A stretch of 64,000 nt of DNA from positions 145,842 to 209,841 of the forward strand of contig NZ_QJTF01000005.1 of assembly GCF_003217235.1 (NCBI RefSeq). The letters are read 5' to 3'. Both the position numbers and the translations under genes were made by a program. The stretch's first letter is position 1, and every line of letters starts with the position of its first letter. Positions 54,421 to 63,905 of this stretch are shown here, piece after piece. This stretch comes from Paramesorhizobium leguminum (GTDB lineage: Bacteria; Pseudomonadota; Alphaproteobacteria; Rhizobiales; Rhizobiaceae). The notes under the pieces are model-generated. The model was given only the letters and a program-made list of their open reading frames with translations, was not told where the DNA came from and ran no database searches.

Positions 54421-55938
54421 ATGCATAGTCTTGAAATTTCGCTGGCTAACGAAAATGAAACAATTCGCTTCGGTGAAGATTTCGCGCTGGCCTTGACCAA
54501 GGGCGACCTGGTGACGCTTGCCGGCGATCTGGGCGCTGGAAAGTCCACCCTAGCGCGCGCCATTATTCGTTCGTTGGCTAATGACGAGACGCTGGATGTA
54601 CCCAGTCCTACCTTTACGCTCGTTCAGTCCTATTCCGATTTGCGCCTGCCGGTCGCCCATGCCGATCTCTACCGCCTGTCTTCGGGCGCGGAGCTGGATG
54701 AGCTTGGTCTCGATGAGGCGTTGCAAGAGGGTGTCGTGCTGGTCGAATGGCCGGGACAGGCGGAAGGCTATCTGCCCGCGCCTGCGTTCGCCGTGACGCT
54801 GCTTCATGCAGGCGAGGGGCGCAAACTTGTCATCGAAGTCGCTGGCGAGCCGCAAAAGCGGCTGGAACGCTCGCTGGCGATCAGGCGCTTCCTTGAGCAG
54901 AGCGGGCGCAAGGACGCCACACGCCGCTATCTCCTGGGCGATGCCAGCCCGCGCGGCTATGAAACTGTGACGAGCGCGGGCGGTCTCGAAATGTTGATGA
55001 ACGCGCCGCCGATGCCCTATGACCCGCCGGTCAAGAACGGCAGGCCTTATCGTCAGATCGCGCATCTGGCCGAGAATATCTTCGCCTTCGCCAGTATGAA
55101 CCAGCTATTACGCGCCAAGGGCTTCCATGCGCCGGAGATACTAGCCCAAGATCTCGATAACGGCCTTCTGCTGCTCGAACATATGGGAAATGACGGCGTG
55201 CTTGACGGCGAGGACCGGCCGATCTCCGAGCGCTACGAAGCCTGCGCGCGGCTGCTCGCCCATATTCACCAGGCTGAATGGCCGCAACAGACGCCGGTTG
55301 CGGAGGGGATCATCCATACCATCCCCGATTTCGACCGCGACGCGATGATGATCGAGGTGGAGCTTCTGAGTGCATGGTATGCGCCGTGGTTGACGGGGAG
55401 GGCCCTTGACGACGGCAGCAAAGCGTCCTTCGAGACAGCATGGGATGCGGTGTTTGCGTCTCTGGGCGACGCGGAAAAAAGCCTGATCCTGCGCGATTTC
55501 CATTCGCCCAATATTCTCTGGCGCGATGCATCAGAGGGGCATGACCGTATCGGCCTGATCGATTTTCAGGATGCCATGATCGGCCCCGCGGCCTATGACC
55601 TGGCATCGCTGGCACAGGATGCGCGGGTGACGATATCACCGGAGCTAGAGGCTCATCTTCTCGCGGTCTATTGTGACGAGCGGCGAAACCTTGGCGGCGT
55701 CTTCGGCGAGGAAAATTTCCGCGCCGCCTATGCCATCATGTCGGCGCAGCGCAATTCCAAGATCCTTGGCATCTTTGTCCGGCTCGACCGGCGCGATGGC
55801 AAGCCGTATTATTTGAAGCATCTGCCGCGCATCCGCGCCTATCTCCAGCGTTCGCTTGTTCACCCGGTGCTTGCTCCCGTGCGGATGTGGTATGAGGAAA
55901 AAGGCTTGTTGCGCGATCCCGAAACAGGGCGCGGCTGA
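54421..55938 (+). CDS. TsaE-AmgK fusion: tRNA t6A ATPase joined to an N-acetylmuramate-type sugar kinase
   Basis: 505 residues from ATG 54421. The first ~160 are TsaE: Walker A AGDLGAGKSTLARAI, SPTFTLVQ, HADLYRL and VEWPGQ, needed with TsaB/TsaD for t6A37. The rest is an aminoglycoside-phosphotransferase-like kinase with ILRDFHSPNILW (catalytic Asp) and LIDFQDAMIGP. The next gene is murU, and AmgK-MurU convert MurNAc to UDP-MurNAc in peptidoglycan recycling; that identification of the kinase half is from context and family. 14 bases after divL. Confidence 0.88.
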   Translation: MHSLEISLANENETIRFGEDFALALTKGDLVTLAGDLGAGKSTLARAIIRSLANDETLDVPSPTFTLVQSYSDLRLPVAHADLYRLSSGAELDELGLDEALQEGVVLVEWPGQAEGYLPAPAFAVTLLHAGEGRKLVIEVAGEPQKRLERSLAIRRFLEQSGRKDATRRYLLGDASPRGYETVTSAGGLEMLMNAPPMPYDPPVKNGRPYRQIAHLAENIFAFASMNQLLRAKGFHAPEILAQDLDNGLLLLEHMGNDGVLDGEDRPISERYEACARLLAHIHQAEWPQQTPVAEGIIHTIPDFDRDAMMIEVELLSAWYAPWLTGRALDDGSKASFETAWDAVFASLGDAEKSLILRDFHSPNILWRDASEGHDRIGLIDFQDAMIGPAAYDLASLAQDARVTISPELEAHLLAVYCDERRNLGGVFGEENFRAAYAIMSAQRNSKILGIFVRLDRRDGKPYYLKHLPRIRAYLQRSLVHPVLAPVRMWYEEKGLLRDPETGRG

Positions 55939-55959
55939 AATTGAATTGATGAGGTCGAA

Positions 55960-56682
55960 ATGACGGCTGGCATACCGCAAACGGCGATGGTTCTGGCAGC
56001 GGGACTGGGCAAGCGCATGCGGCCGATCACCGACACCATTCCCAAACCGCTCGTTTCCGTCTCAGGCAAGCCGCTGATCGACTGGGGGCTGGATGCCTTG
56101 GCGGAGGCTGGCGTCGATACGGCGGTGGTCAATGTCCACTATCTTGCCGATAAAATGGAAATCCATCTTGCGGGGCGGACAACGCCGCGCATCGTCATTT
56201 CCGATGAACGCGAAGAACTGCTCGATTCGGCGGGTGGCGTCGTCAAGGCCCTTTCGCATCTGGGTTCAGAGGCATTCTATATCCTGAATGCCGATACATT
56301 CTGGATAGAAGGCGGCACCCCCAATTTGCGCCACATGGCTAGCCGATGGGATGCGGGCCGCATGGATATTCTCCTCATGCTCGCGGCGCCGCAACAGGCC
56401 ACGGGACATACCGGCCGCGGCGATTTTCTTATGGACGGGGAAGGGCGGCTTATTCGTTTCAGCGATAATGCCGGTTCGCCCTTGATCTATGCCGGTGCGG
56501 CAATTGTGCATCCCCGCATTTTCGCCGGCGCTTCAGGTGCCCCGGAATCGCTCAACCGCTATTTCGACCGTGCCATTGCGGAAGACCGCCTCTACGGCAT
56601 GAAGATGGACGGCCTCTGGCTCACCGTCGGCACACCCGACGCCATTGGCGAGGCGGAGGCCGCGCTTGCGGCAAGGGTATGA
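55960..56682 (+). CDS. murU: N-acetylmuramate-1-phosphate uridylyltransferase-like (MurU)
   Basis: 240-residue sugar nucleotidyltransferase. The signature VLAAGLGKRMRPITDTIPKPLVSVSGKPLIDW (in parts) begins the protein, with ILNADTFW the metal-binding Asp. Following the AmgK-like half, it is assigned as MurU, making UDP-MurNAc from MurNAc-1-P. An alternative assignment is a generic NDP-sugar pyrophosphorylase. 21 bases after the fusion gene; overlaps addB by 4 bases. Confidence 0.85.
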   Translation: MTAGIPQTAMVLAAGLGKRMRPITDTIPKPLVSVSGKPLIDWGLDALAEAGVDTAVVNVHYLADKMEIHLAGRTTPRIVISDEREELLDSAGGVVKALSHLGSEAFYILNADTFWIEGGTPNLRHMASRWDAGRMDILLMLAAPQQATGHTGRGDFLMDGEGRLIRFSDNAGSPLIYAGAAIVHPRIFAGASGAPESLNRYFDRAIAEDRLYGMKMDGLWLTVGTPDAIGEAEAALAARV

Positions 56683-59600
56683 TGGCCAAACGTCCGCCGC
56701 GCCTTTTCTCCATTGCGCCCGGAACGCCGTTCCTGCCCACTCTCGTTCGCGCGCTTCTCGACGGGACTTTGATACCGGGGTTTCCCGGAGAAGCTGGTGA
56801 CCCGCTGGCATTGGCATCCGCGACCATCTATGTGCCGACGCGCCGCGCCGCCCGCACTTTGCGCGCGCTGCTGGTCGAAATGAATCCGGCTAGATCCGCA
56901 ATCCTGCCGACAATCCGCCCGCTTGGCGATGTCGATGAGGATGCGGCAATATTCGATGCCGACCCGCGAGGTTTCCTCGATCTTGCTCCCGCGATGGGCG
57001 GAGCGGAGCGACTGCTGCTTCTGGCGCGGCTGGTGCGGCCCTGGCGGGAGAGTTTGCCGGCCCATGTTCGTGCGCTTTTCGGCAATGAGGATGTGTCGGT
57101 CCCCGCTACCACAGCCGATGCCATCTGGCTTGCTCGTGACCTGGCCGACTTGATGGATCAGGTTGAAACGGAAGGCGCAAGCTGGGCCGCGCTCGCTAAA
57201 ATAGCGCCGGATGAACTTGCCGACTGGTGGCAGGTGACGCTGGGCTTTCTCGATATCGTCACCCGGCTCTGGCCGGATGTCCTCGCCGAGCGCCAGCGTT
57301 CCAACCCTGCCGCCCATCGCAATCGGCTGATCGCGCTCGAAGCGGAGCGATTGCGCCGCAACCCGCCCGCCGGTCCCGTTATCGCCGCTGGTTCCACCGG
57401 CTCGATACCGGCGACGGCGGAGCTGATTTCCGTGATTGCCGGTCTTCCGAACGGGGCAGTGGTGTTGCCGGGTCTCGACCGTGATCTGGATGATTTCTCC
57501 TGGAAAATACTGGCTGAAGCGGAAGCCAATCCTTCAACCTTCGGCCATCCGCAATTCGGTTTGCGTAAACTCATCGCCCATATCGGCGGCTTGCGCGAAG
57601 ATGTGATGCATCTGGGCGTGTCGCCCGAGGACAAGCAGATGCGTGAGAAGATCGTCAGCGAGGCGCTGCGCCCCGCCGAGACGACGGATAGCTGGGCCAG
57701 CCTGAACATCGATCCGGCGCAATGTACGAACGCGATGCGTGGAGTTGCGCTGATCGAGACGGCCAATGAACGCGAGGAAGCGCTGGCGGTGGCAATGGCG
57801 TTGCGTCATGCGATTGAAAAACCGGACCGCACCGCGGCGCTGGTGACGGCGGATCGCAACCTCGCGCGGCGCGTGTCGGTGGAACTTGCCCGCTTCGGCA
57901 TTGAAGCGAATGATTCCGGCGGCCGGCCGCTGCGCGATACGGAAGCGGCAACCCTGTTCCGCCTGGGGCTGGAGACCGTTTTCAACCCCGGCGATCCGGT
58001 GGCGCTGCTGGCGCTGGCGAAGCATCCGCTGGTTAATGTCGGCTGGGAACACGCAGCCGTTCGCCGCGCCGCCGAGACGCTGGAACTTGTCGCTTTCCGT
58101 GGCGGCACGGGCAGGGCGTCGATTGCCGGTTTGCCGGAATTCTTTGACGGGAAAGTCGCGCAAAGCGCCTCCCTTTCTTACCGCCCCGGCTGGCACGATA
58201 TCGTCAGCCCGGCCATGATCGCTGAGGCGCGGGCGCTTTGTGTTGCCCTCTCCGAGGCCGTCGCGCCGCTGTCCGCCCTTGCCGGAACGGACGGTTACAT
58301 CGGCATGGCGACGATTATTCGTGCAAGCGTCGAGGCGCTGGAAAATCTGGCGCGGGACGAAAAGAAAAGCGTCGCGAAGCTTTACGAGGGCGAGGCGGGC
58401 GAGAAGTTCGCTTCCTTCCTGCGCAATCTGGTGGCGGCGGAGTCGGGCCTCGATTTCGATATCCGCGAATGGCCTGATATCGCCGATGCGCTTCTTTCGG
58501 GCGAAACGGTAAAGCCCCGCCCGGGCGGACATTCGCGCCTGTTCATCTGGGGCGCTCTGGAAGCCCGTCTCCAGACGGTCGATACAATCGTGCTGGGCGG
58601 GCTCAACGAAGGGACATGGCCCGGCAAGACCCGCAACGATCCGTTCATGTCGCGCCCGATGAAGGCCGCCATAGCGCTGGAGCTGCCGGAGCGGCGCATC
58701 GGCCTTGCCGCGCATGATTTTCAAATGGCGCTTGGCATGGATCGCGTGATTCTGTCTCGCTCCCAGCGTTCCGGAAACGCCCCAACCGTCCCGTCGCGCT
58801 GGCTGCAGCGGCTTGAGACGGTCCTGGGCGGTGACGAAACCAACGCGATGCGGGGAAGAGGCGCGCGCTACCTTGGCTGGACGCGCGAGCTGGATTCCGC
58901 CCCCGACGTGCCTTTCGTCAAGCGGCCGGAACCGGCGCCGCCCGTTGAGGCGAGGCCAAAGCACTTCTCGGTCACGGAAATTGAAACGCTCAGGCGCGAT
59001 CCCTACGCCATTTTCGCAAAAAAAATATTGCGCCTGCGTCCGCTCGAACCGCTGATTCGCGATCCGGCGGCGGCAGAGCGCGGCACGCTGTTCCACGATA
59101 TCCTGGGCGCGTTTACCGAGGCCGGCATCGATCCGAAAGGGCAGGGGGCCGAGGCCGCGCTGTTCGACATGGGGCGCCGTTTCTTTGAAGCCGCTGCCCT
59201 GCCTGTCGAGATAGAGGCGGTATGGTGGCCGCGCTTTGCCGCGCTCGTGCCGGAGTTTCTGCGATGGGAAAAAGAACGCGCCCGCAATGTGGCCGCGCGC
59301 CATGCGGAAATTGCCGCGCGGGCGTTGGAGGTGGATGGTCGCGGCATCACGCTTTCTGGCCGCGCCGATCGGATCGACCTTATGCGCGACGGCACGGCGG
59401 AGATCATCGATTACAAGACCGGCTCCACGCCTTCGCGGCGCCAGGCGCATGTGCTGCTTTCCCCGCAACTGGCGCTGGAGGCGGCGCTTCTCGCGCGCGG
59501 CGCATTTCATGATGTCGGCAGCGTTCAGGCATCCGACCTGCTTTATGTGCGTTTGCGCGGCAATGGCACGGTCGAGCCGGAATCGATCCTGACGCTCAGC

Positions 59601-59819
59601 GGCAAAGCAAAAAGTTTCAAGTCCGCGCCGGAAATCGGTGAGGAATCATGGCAGCGGCTGGCTGAACTGCTCGATGAATATGCCAAACCGGGAAAGGGAT
59701 ATCTCTCCCGCGCGCTACCCTTCCGCGAGACCGACCTGACCGGTGATTACGACCATCTCGCTCGCGTCCTTGAATGGTCGGCGGGTGCGGCCAATGGAAC
59801 CGGTGAGGGCGGCGAATGA
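56679..59819 (+). CDS. addB: Double-strand break repair protein AddB
   Basis: Subunit of the AddAB helicase-nuclease that processes double-strand breaks for RecA. 1046 residues with an inactive-helicase-like N-terminal part and a RecB-type nuclease at the C-terminus (ERGTLFHDILG and the catalytic segment TAEIIDYKTG). The alphaproteobacterial type. Its start overlaps murU and its stop overlaps addA, both by 4 bases. Confidence 0.93.
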   Translation: MMAKRPPRLFSIAPGTPFLPTLVRALLDGTLIPGFPGEAGDPLALASATIYVPTRRAARTLRALLVEMNPARSAILPTIRPLGDVDEDAAIFDADPRGFLDLAPAMGGAERLLLLARLVRPWRESLPAHVRALFGNEDVSVPATTADAIWLARDLADLMDQVETEGASWAALAKIAPDELADWWQVTLGFLDIVTRLWPDVLAERQRSNPAAHRNRLIALEAERLRRNPPAGPVIAAGSTGSIPATAELISVIAGLPNGAVVLPGLDRDLDDFSWKILAEAEANPSTFGHPQFGLRKLIAHIGGLREDVMHLGVSPEDKQMREKIVSEALRPAETTDSWASLNIDPAQCTNAMRGVALIETANEREEALAVAMALRHAIEKPDRTAALVTADRNLARRVSVELARFGIEANDSGGRPLRDTEAATLFRLGLETVFNPGDPVALLALAKHPLVNVGWEHAAVRRAAETLELVAFRGGTGRASIAGLPEFFDGKVAQSASLSYRPGWHDIVSPAMIAEARALCVALSEAVAPLSALAGTDGYIGMATIIRASVEALENLARDEKKSVAKLYEGEAGEKFASFLRNLVAAESGLDFDIREWPDIADALLSGETVKPRPGGHSRLFIWGALEARLQTVDTIVLGGLNEGTWPGKTRNDPFMSRPMKAAIALELPERRIGLAAHDFQMALGMDRVILSRSQRSGNAPTVPSRWLQRLETVLGGDETNAMRGRGARYLGWTRELDSAPDVPFVKRPEPAPPVEARPKHFSVTEIETLRRDPYAIFAKKILRLRPLEPLIRDPAAAERGTLFHDILGAFTEAGIDPKGQGAEAALFDMGRRFFEAAALPVEIEAVWWPRFAALVPEFLRWEKERARNVAARHAEIAARALEVDGRGITLSGRADRIDLMRDGTAEIIDYKTGSTPSRRQAHVLLSPQLALEAALLARGAFHDVGSVQASDLLYVRLRGNGTVEPESILTLSGKAKSFKSAPEIGEESWQRLAELLDEYAKPGKGYLSRALPFRETDLTGDYDHLARVLEWSAGAANGTGEGGE

Positions 59820-62800
59820 AGAAGCGTCTTGTTATTCCACCGGAAACGCTTGCCGCGCAGGCGCGTGCCGCCAACCCGCGGGATTCGGTCTGGGTTTCGG
59901 CCAATGCCGGTTCGGGCAAGACCCACGTGCTGACTGAGCGCGTCATCCGCCTGCTTCTCGAAGGCACCGACCCGTCGCGAATTCTTTGCCTCACCTATAC
60001 CAAGGCCGCGGCGGCGGTGATGCAGAACCGCGTTTTCGCCCGTCTCTCCGAATGGGCAACGCTATCCGACGAGGCGCTTGCCGAAAAGCTTGAGCAACTG
60101 GAAGGGAAGCGCCCCGGCGCGGCGCGGCTTAAAATCGCGCGCAGGCTCTTCGCCCGCGCGCTGGAGACGCCGGGAGGCCTTAAGATCCAGACCATCCACG
60201 CTTTCTGCGAGGCGATCCTGCACCAGTTTCCGCTGGAGGCGAATATCGCAGGCCATTTCGAGCTGATGGACGATCTGATGCAGGTGGCGCTGGTAGGCGA
60301 CGCGCGCCGGCAACTACTTGAAAATGCTCGGACGGAAGCGAATCCCGAACTTGCCAAAGCTTTCGCCGATGTGCTGAGCGCCGCCGGTGAGATGGGCCTG
60401 CAAACGCTGCTCGATGAAGCGGTGAGTCGCCGCCATGCTCTCCAGCATTTCATCCGTGAGGTCGGCGGCAACGAAACCCGTCAGCCCCTCTTTTACGCCG
60501 CCTTCGGCTTTTCCGGCGGAGAGCGGGAGGAGGATATTCTGGGGCAAGTCTGGCCAATGCCGGCGTTTTCCGATGTCGTGCTCGACCGCATTCTCACGAT
60601 TGCGAAAGGCGCCACGCGCGCGCAGGATTTCGCCCTGCAATTGCGCGAAATGAAGAAGGCGTCCACCCAGATGGACCGGGAAGAGATATTGCGCCTTGCC
60701 TTCCTGAAATCGACGGGCGAGCCGAAGGCCGGAAGCTATGTCGCCTCGAAGCCCGTGACGGCTATGCTGCCGGATTTCGAGGAAAATTTCGATCAGGCGG
60801 CGGCGCGCGTTTACGCAGCGCTTGACCGGTTGAAGCAGTTGCGTCTCATCCGGCTCAACCTTTCCGCCTTCGTGCTGATCGATGATCTCCTGTCGCGATA
60901 TCAGGCGATGAAGCGCAGCCGGGGTCTCCTGGATTTCGACGATCTGATCAACCGCACGGTCTCGCTTCTGGCGCGTGAAGGCGCCGGCCATTGGGTCCAA
61001 TACAAGCTCGACCGTGGCATCGACCATATTCTGGTCGACGAGGCGCAGGATACCAGCCCGGAGCAATGGCAGGTCATTCATATGCTTTCGGCAGAGTTTT
61101 TCACAGGCAGCGGCCAGCGCGATATCCGGCGCACGCTCTTCGCGGTGGGCGACGAAAAGCAGTCAATTTATTCCTTTCAAGGCGCGGTGCCGGAGGATTT
61201 CGCCGCTTCGGGCAAGGCAGTCAGACAAAAAGCGGAATCGGCGGAACTTACATTCGGGGATGTCAGGCTCAATTTCTCCTTCCGCTCTACCCCCGATGTG
61301 CTTTCCGCCGTCGATCTCGTCTTTGAGCGGCCCGAAGCCTATCGCGGCCTTGGCCTCGAACCGGGGCCGACGCAACATGATGCGATCCGGCGTGACGCGC
61401 CGGGCGAGGTCGAAATATGGGATTTGCTGGCGCCGCAAGCGGTGGAGGAGCCGGAGGACTGGCGCGTCCCGGTCGATCATCTGGCCGCCCCCGCCGTCCG
61501 GCTCGCCGAGCAGATTGCCGCGACCATCCGGCACTGGCTCGACAATGGCGAGACCATCCCCGGCCAACAGCGAAAGCTTGAAGCGCGCGATATCATGGTT
61601 CTGGTGCGCAAGCGCGACCAGTTCATGCCGGCCCTGTCGCGAGCATTGAAGAACCTCGGTGTACCGGTTGCCGGCGCCGACCGGCTGAAGCTCACCGGCC
61701 ATATCGCGATCAAGGATTTGATGGCGCTTGGCCGTTTCGTGTTGCAACCCGCCGATGATTTGTCGCTGGCGGCGCTTTTGAAGAGTCCGCTCTTTGGCTG
61801 GGATGATGACAGGCTCTTCGCGCTGGCGCACCCGCGCGAGGCATCGCAGACGCTGTTCGAACGCATGGGGCAGGAGGCGGAGGTCGATCCCGCTCTTGCG
61901 GCGACCCATGAGACATTGCAGGGCTGGCGCGCCGCCGCCGATACGGTGCCGGTCTTCGAGTTCTATGCCCGCATTCTTGGCGCATGGGGTGCGCGGCGCA
62001 AGCTTCTCGCCCGGCTCGGTCCGGAAGCGGGTGACGTCATCGATGAATTTCAGAACTATGCGCTGGCCGCCGAAAAGACCGGGCTGCCCGGTCTCCAGGC
62101 CTTTCTCGAAACGTTGGATGCGGCGACCCCGGAAATCAAGCGCGAACTCGACCAGAACCGCGACGAGGTTCGCATCATGACCGTCCACGCCGCCAAGGGG
62201 CTGGAAGCGGCGGTGGTGTTCCTCATCGATCCGGGAAGCGCCGCATGGACGGCCAATCGCGCGCCGAAGCTCATTCCATTCGACATGAAGGAACCAGAGC
62301 AAGCCCAGGAAAAGTGTGAAGCGGTTTTCCCGGAAAAAGCGAGAGCTTTTCCATCGGGCTTGCGTGAAAATAAAGACTTTGGTTGGGAGGGCAGGGGGTT
62401 CATCTGGCAGCCCAATGGCGGCTATGAGACCGCCTTCACCGCCGCCCGTATAGAGGAATTGAAGCGCCGCGCCGAAGAGGAGTATCGTCGCCTGCTCTAT
62501 GTCGGCATGACGCGGGCGGAGGACCGGCTGATCATTTGCGGCTATCGCGGCGCGCGCGATGGCGGTGAAACCTGGCATCAACTGGTGTCTGGCGCTTTGG
62601 CTGAAAGATGCGAACCGATCAATCATCCGGTGGAAGGCGTGGTGGCGCGGCGCTACCGCAAGACCGTGCCGGGTGAGGTCGTGATCGCCGCCAAGGATGA
62701 AGCCGCGGCGATGCGGCCCGATCCGCTGCCGGAAAATTATCGCCGCGCCATGAAGCGCGAGCCTGGCCTGCCGCGCCCATTGTCGCCATCCGGCGCATCC

Positions 62801-63409
62801 GTTCTGATCGAAGCGAATGACGAAACGGTCGATATGCCCGGCTCGCCCGTGCTGGCGCCCGACGAGCAGGCCCCCGGTTTCGCGATCCGGCGCGGCACAG
62901 TCATTCATGCGCTCCTGCAACGCCTGCCCGATGTGGCGGAAGAGGAACGGCGGATGGTTGCGGAGCGTTATCTAGACCATGCCGCAGGCGACTGGCCGGA
63001 CGCGGAGCGGCAAAAGGCGCTCGAATCAGTCTTTGCCGTGCTGAATGATCAGCGCTTTGCACCGGTTTTCGGCAAGGGCTCACGCGCCGAAGTGGAGATC
63101 ATGGGAACGCTAAAGCTACGCGGCAAGGAGCATGCGGTTTCGGGCAAGATCGATCGTCTCGCGGTGGAAAAGACCCGAGTCACCATCATCGATTACAAGA
63201 CAAATCGCCCCGCTCCGCGCGATTTTGCCCAGGTTCCGGAGGCCTATATCGCGCAACTGGCGCTCTATCGCGCGCTGTTGCGTCCGCTCTATCCGGACCT
63301 CGCGGTAGAGGCCGCCCTGCTCTTCACCGAGGGGCCGCACCTCATCACGATTCCGGCCCAGGCGATGGACGAGGCCGTGGCCGCTCTTGAAACCATCGCG
63401 CAGTCGTGA
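59816..63409 (+). CDS. addA: Double-strand break repair helicase AddA
   Basis: UvrD-type helicase and nuclease subunit of AddAB. 1197 residues. Walker A is VSANAGSGKTHVLTERVI, motif II LVDEAQDTSPEQW, motif VI YVGMTRAEDRLIICG (in parts), and the RecB-type nuclease with VTIIDYKTNRPA is at the C-terminus. Coupled to addB, so the AddAB complex replaces RecBCD here. Confidence 0.95.
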   Translation: MKKRLVIPPETLAAQARAANPRDSVWVSANAGSGKTHVLTERVIRLLLEGTDPSRILCLTYTKAAAAVMQNRVFARLSEWATLSDEALAEKLEQLEGKRPGAARLKIARRLFARALETPGGLKIQTIHAFCEAILHQFPLEANIAGHFELMDDLMQVALVGDARRQLLENARTEANPELAKAFADVLSAAGEMGLQTLLDEAVSRRHALQHFIREVGGNETRQPLFYAAFGFSGGEREEDILGQVWPMPAFSDVVLDRILTIAKGATRAQDFALQLREMKKASTQMDREEILRLAFLKSTGEPKAGSYVASKPVTAMLPDFEENFDQAAARVYAALDRLKQLRLIRLNLSAFVLIDDLLSRYQAMKRSRGLLDFDDLINRTVSLLAREGAGHWVQYKLDRGIDHILVDEAQDTSPEQWQVIHMLSAEFFTGSGQRDIRRTLFAVGDEKQSIYSFQGAVPEDFAASGKAVRQKAESAELTFGDVRLNFSFRSTPDVLSAVDLVFERPEAYRGLGLEPGPTQHDAIRRDAPGEVEIWDLLAPQAVEEPEDWRVPVDHLAAPAVRLAEQIAATIRHWLDNGETIPGQQRKLEARDIMVLVRKRDQFMPALSRALKNLGVPVAGADRLKLTGHIAIKDLMALGRFVLQPADDLSLAALLKSPLFGWDDDRLFALAHPREASQTLFERMGQEAEVDPALAATHETLQGWRAAADTVPVFEFYARILGAWGARRKLLARLGPEAGDVIDEFQNYALAAEKTGLPGLQAFLETLDAATPEIKRELDQNRDEVRIMTVHAAKGLEAAVVFLIDPGSAAWTANRAPKLIPFDMKEPEQAQEKCEAVFPEKARAFPSGLRENKDFGWEGRGFIWQPNGGYETAFTAARIEELKRRAEEEYRRLLYVGMTRAEDRLIICGYRGARDGGETWHQLVSGALAERCEPINHPVEGVVARRYRKTVPGEVVIAAKDEAAAMRPDPLPENYRRAMKREPGLPRPLSPSGASVLIEANDETVDMPGSPVLAPDEQAPGFAIRRGTVIHALLQRLPDVAEEERRMVAERYLDHAAGDWPDAERQKALESVFAVLNDQRFAPVFGKGSRAEVEIMGTLKLRGKEHAVSGKIDRLAVEKTRVTIIDYKTNRPAPRDFAQVPEAYIAQLALYRALLRPLYPDLAVEAALLFTEGPHLITIPAQAMDEAVAALETIAQS

Positions 63410-63466
63410 GAAACAGATGCTTGACGCATCGCGTGGAACATCCCACATGATGGGTTACCCATTAGA

Positions 63467-63508
63467 GCATGCTCCCGAAAAGTCTGTGATTTTTCGGAGA
63501 GGGTATGC
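63467..63508. repeat. Intergenic palindrome copy between addA and trxA
   Basis: GCATGCTCCCGAAAAGT, loop, ATTTTTCGGAGAGGGTATGC, then GGCTAA. Arms diverged at the outer part. It lies 28 bases upstream of the trxA ATG. Confidence 0.8.
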
Positions 63509-63536
63509 GGCTAAACCAACTTAAAAGGAACGCCAT

Positions 63537-63866
63537 ATGGCAACGGTAAAGATCGACGCCAGCAATTTTCAGGCCGACGTGCTCCAGTCCAGTGAGCCCG
63601 TCGTTGTGGATTTTTGGGCGGAGTGGTGCGGCCCTTGCAAGATGATCGCCCCCGCGCTGGAAGAGATCGCGTCCGAAATGGCCGGCCGGATCAAGATCGC
63701 CAAGGTGAATATTGACGAGAATCCGGAACTCGCCGCCCAGTTTGGCGTACGGTCGATTCCGACGCTTCTCCTCTTCAAGGATGGCGAGCTTGCCGCCAAC
63801 ATGGTAGGCGCTGCGCCGAAGAGCCGTCTCTCCGATTGGATCAAGGTATCCTCCGCCGCCGCGTAA
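63537..63866 (+). CDS. trxA: Thioredoxin
   Basis: 109 residues with active site [13 protein letters not shown], the cis-Pro segment SIPTLLLF and the family length. Reduces cytoplasmic disulfides with thioredoxin reductase. AAGGAA upstream of the ATG. It follows addA in the conserved order. Confidence 0.97.
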   Translation: MATVKIDASNFQADVLQSSEPVVVDFWAEWCGPCKMIAPALEEIASEMAGRIKIAKVNIDENPELAAQFGVRSIPTLLLFKDGELAANMVGAAPKSRLSDWIKVSSAAA

Positions 63867-63905
63867 AGGCGGCTGCACATTTGTACTGAAAAGCCCGGTT
63901 TTTTT

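Noticed and set aside
54285..54563. Minus-strand frame across the divL-tsaE junction
   Set aside because: Covers two supported plus-strand genes and shows no motif.
57534..59510. 658-codon open frame on the minus strand opposite addB
   Set aside because: High-GC antisense shadow; addB is strongly supported, and the shadow has no family-like motif, ribosome site or context.
61163..62920. 585-codon open frame on the minus strand opposite addA
   Set aside because: Shadow of addA, which carries complete helicase and nuclease motifs.
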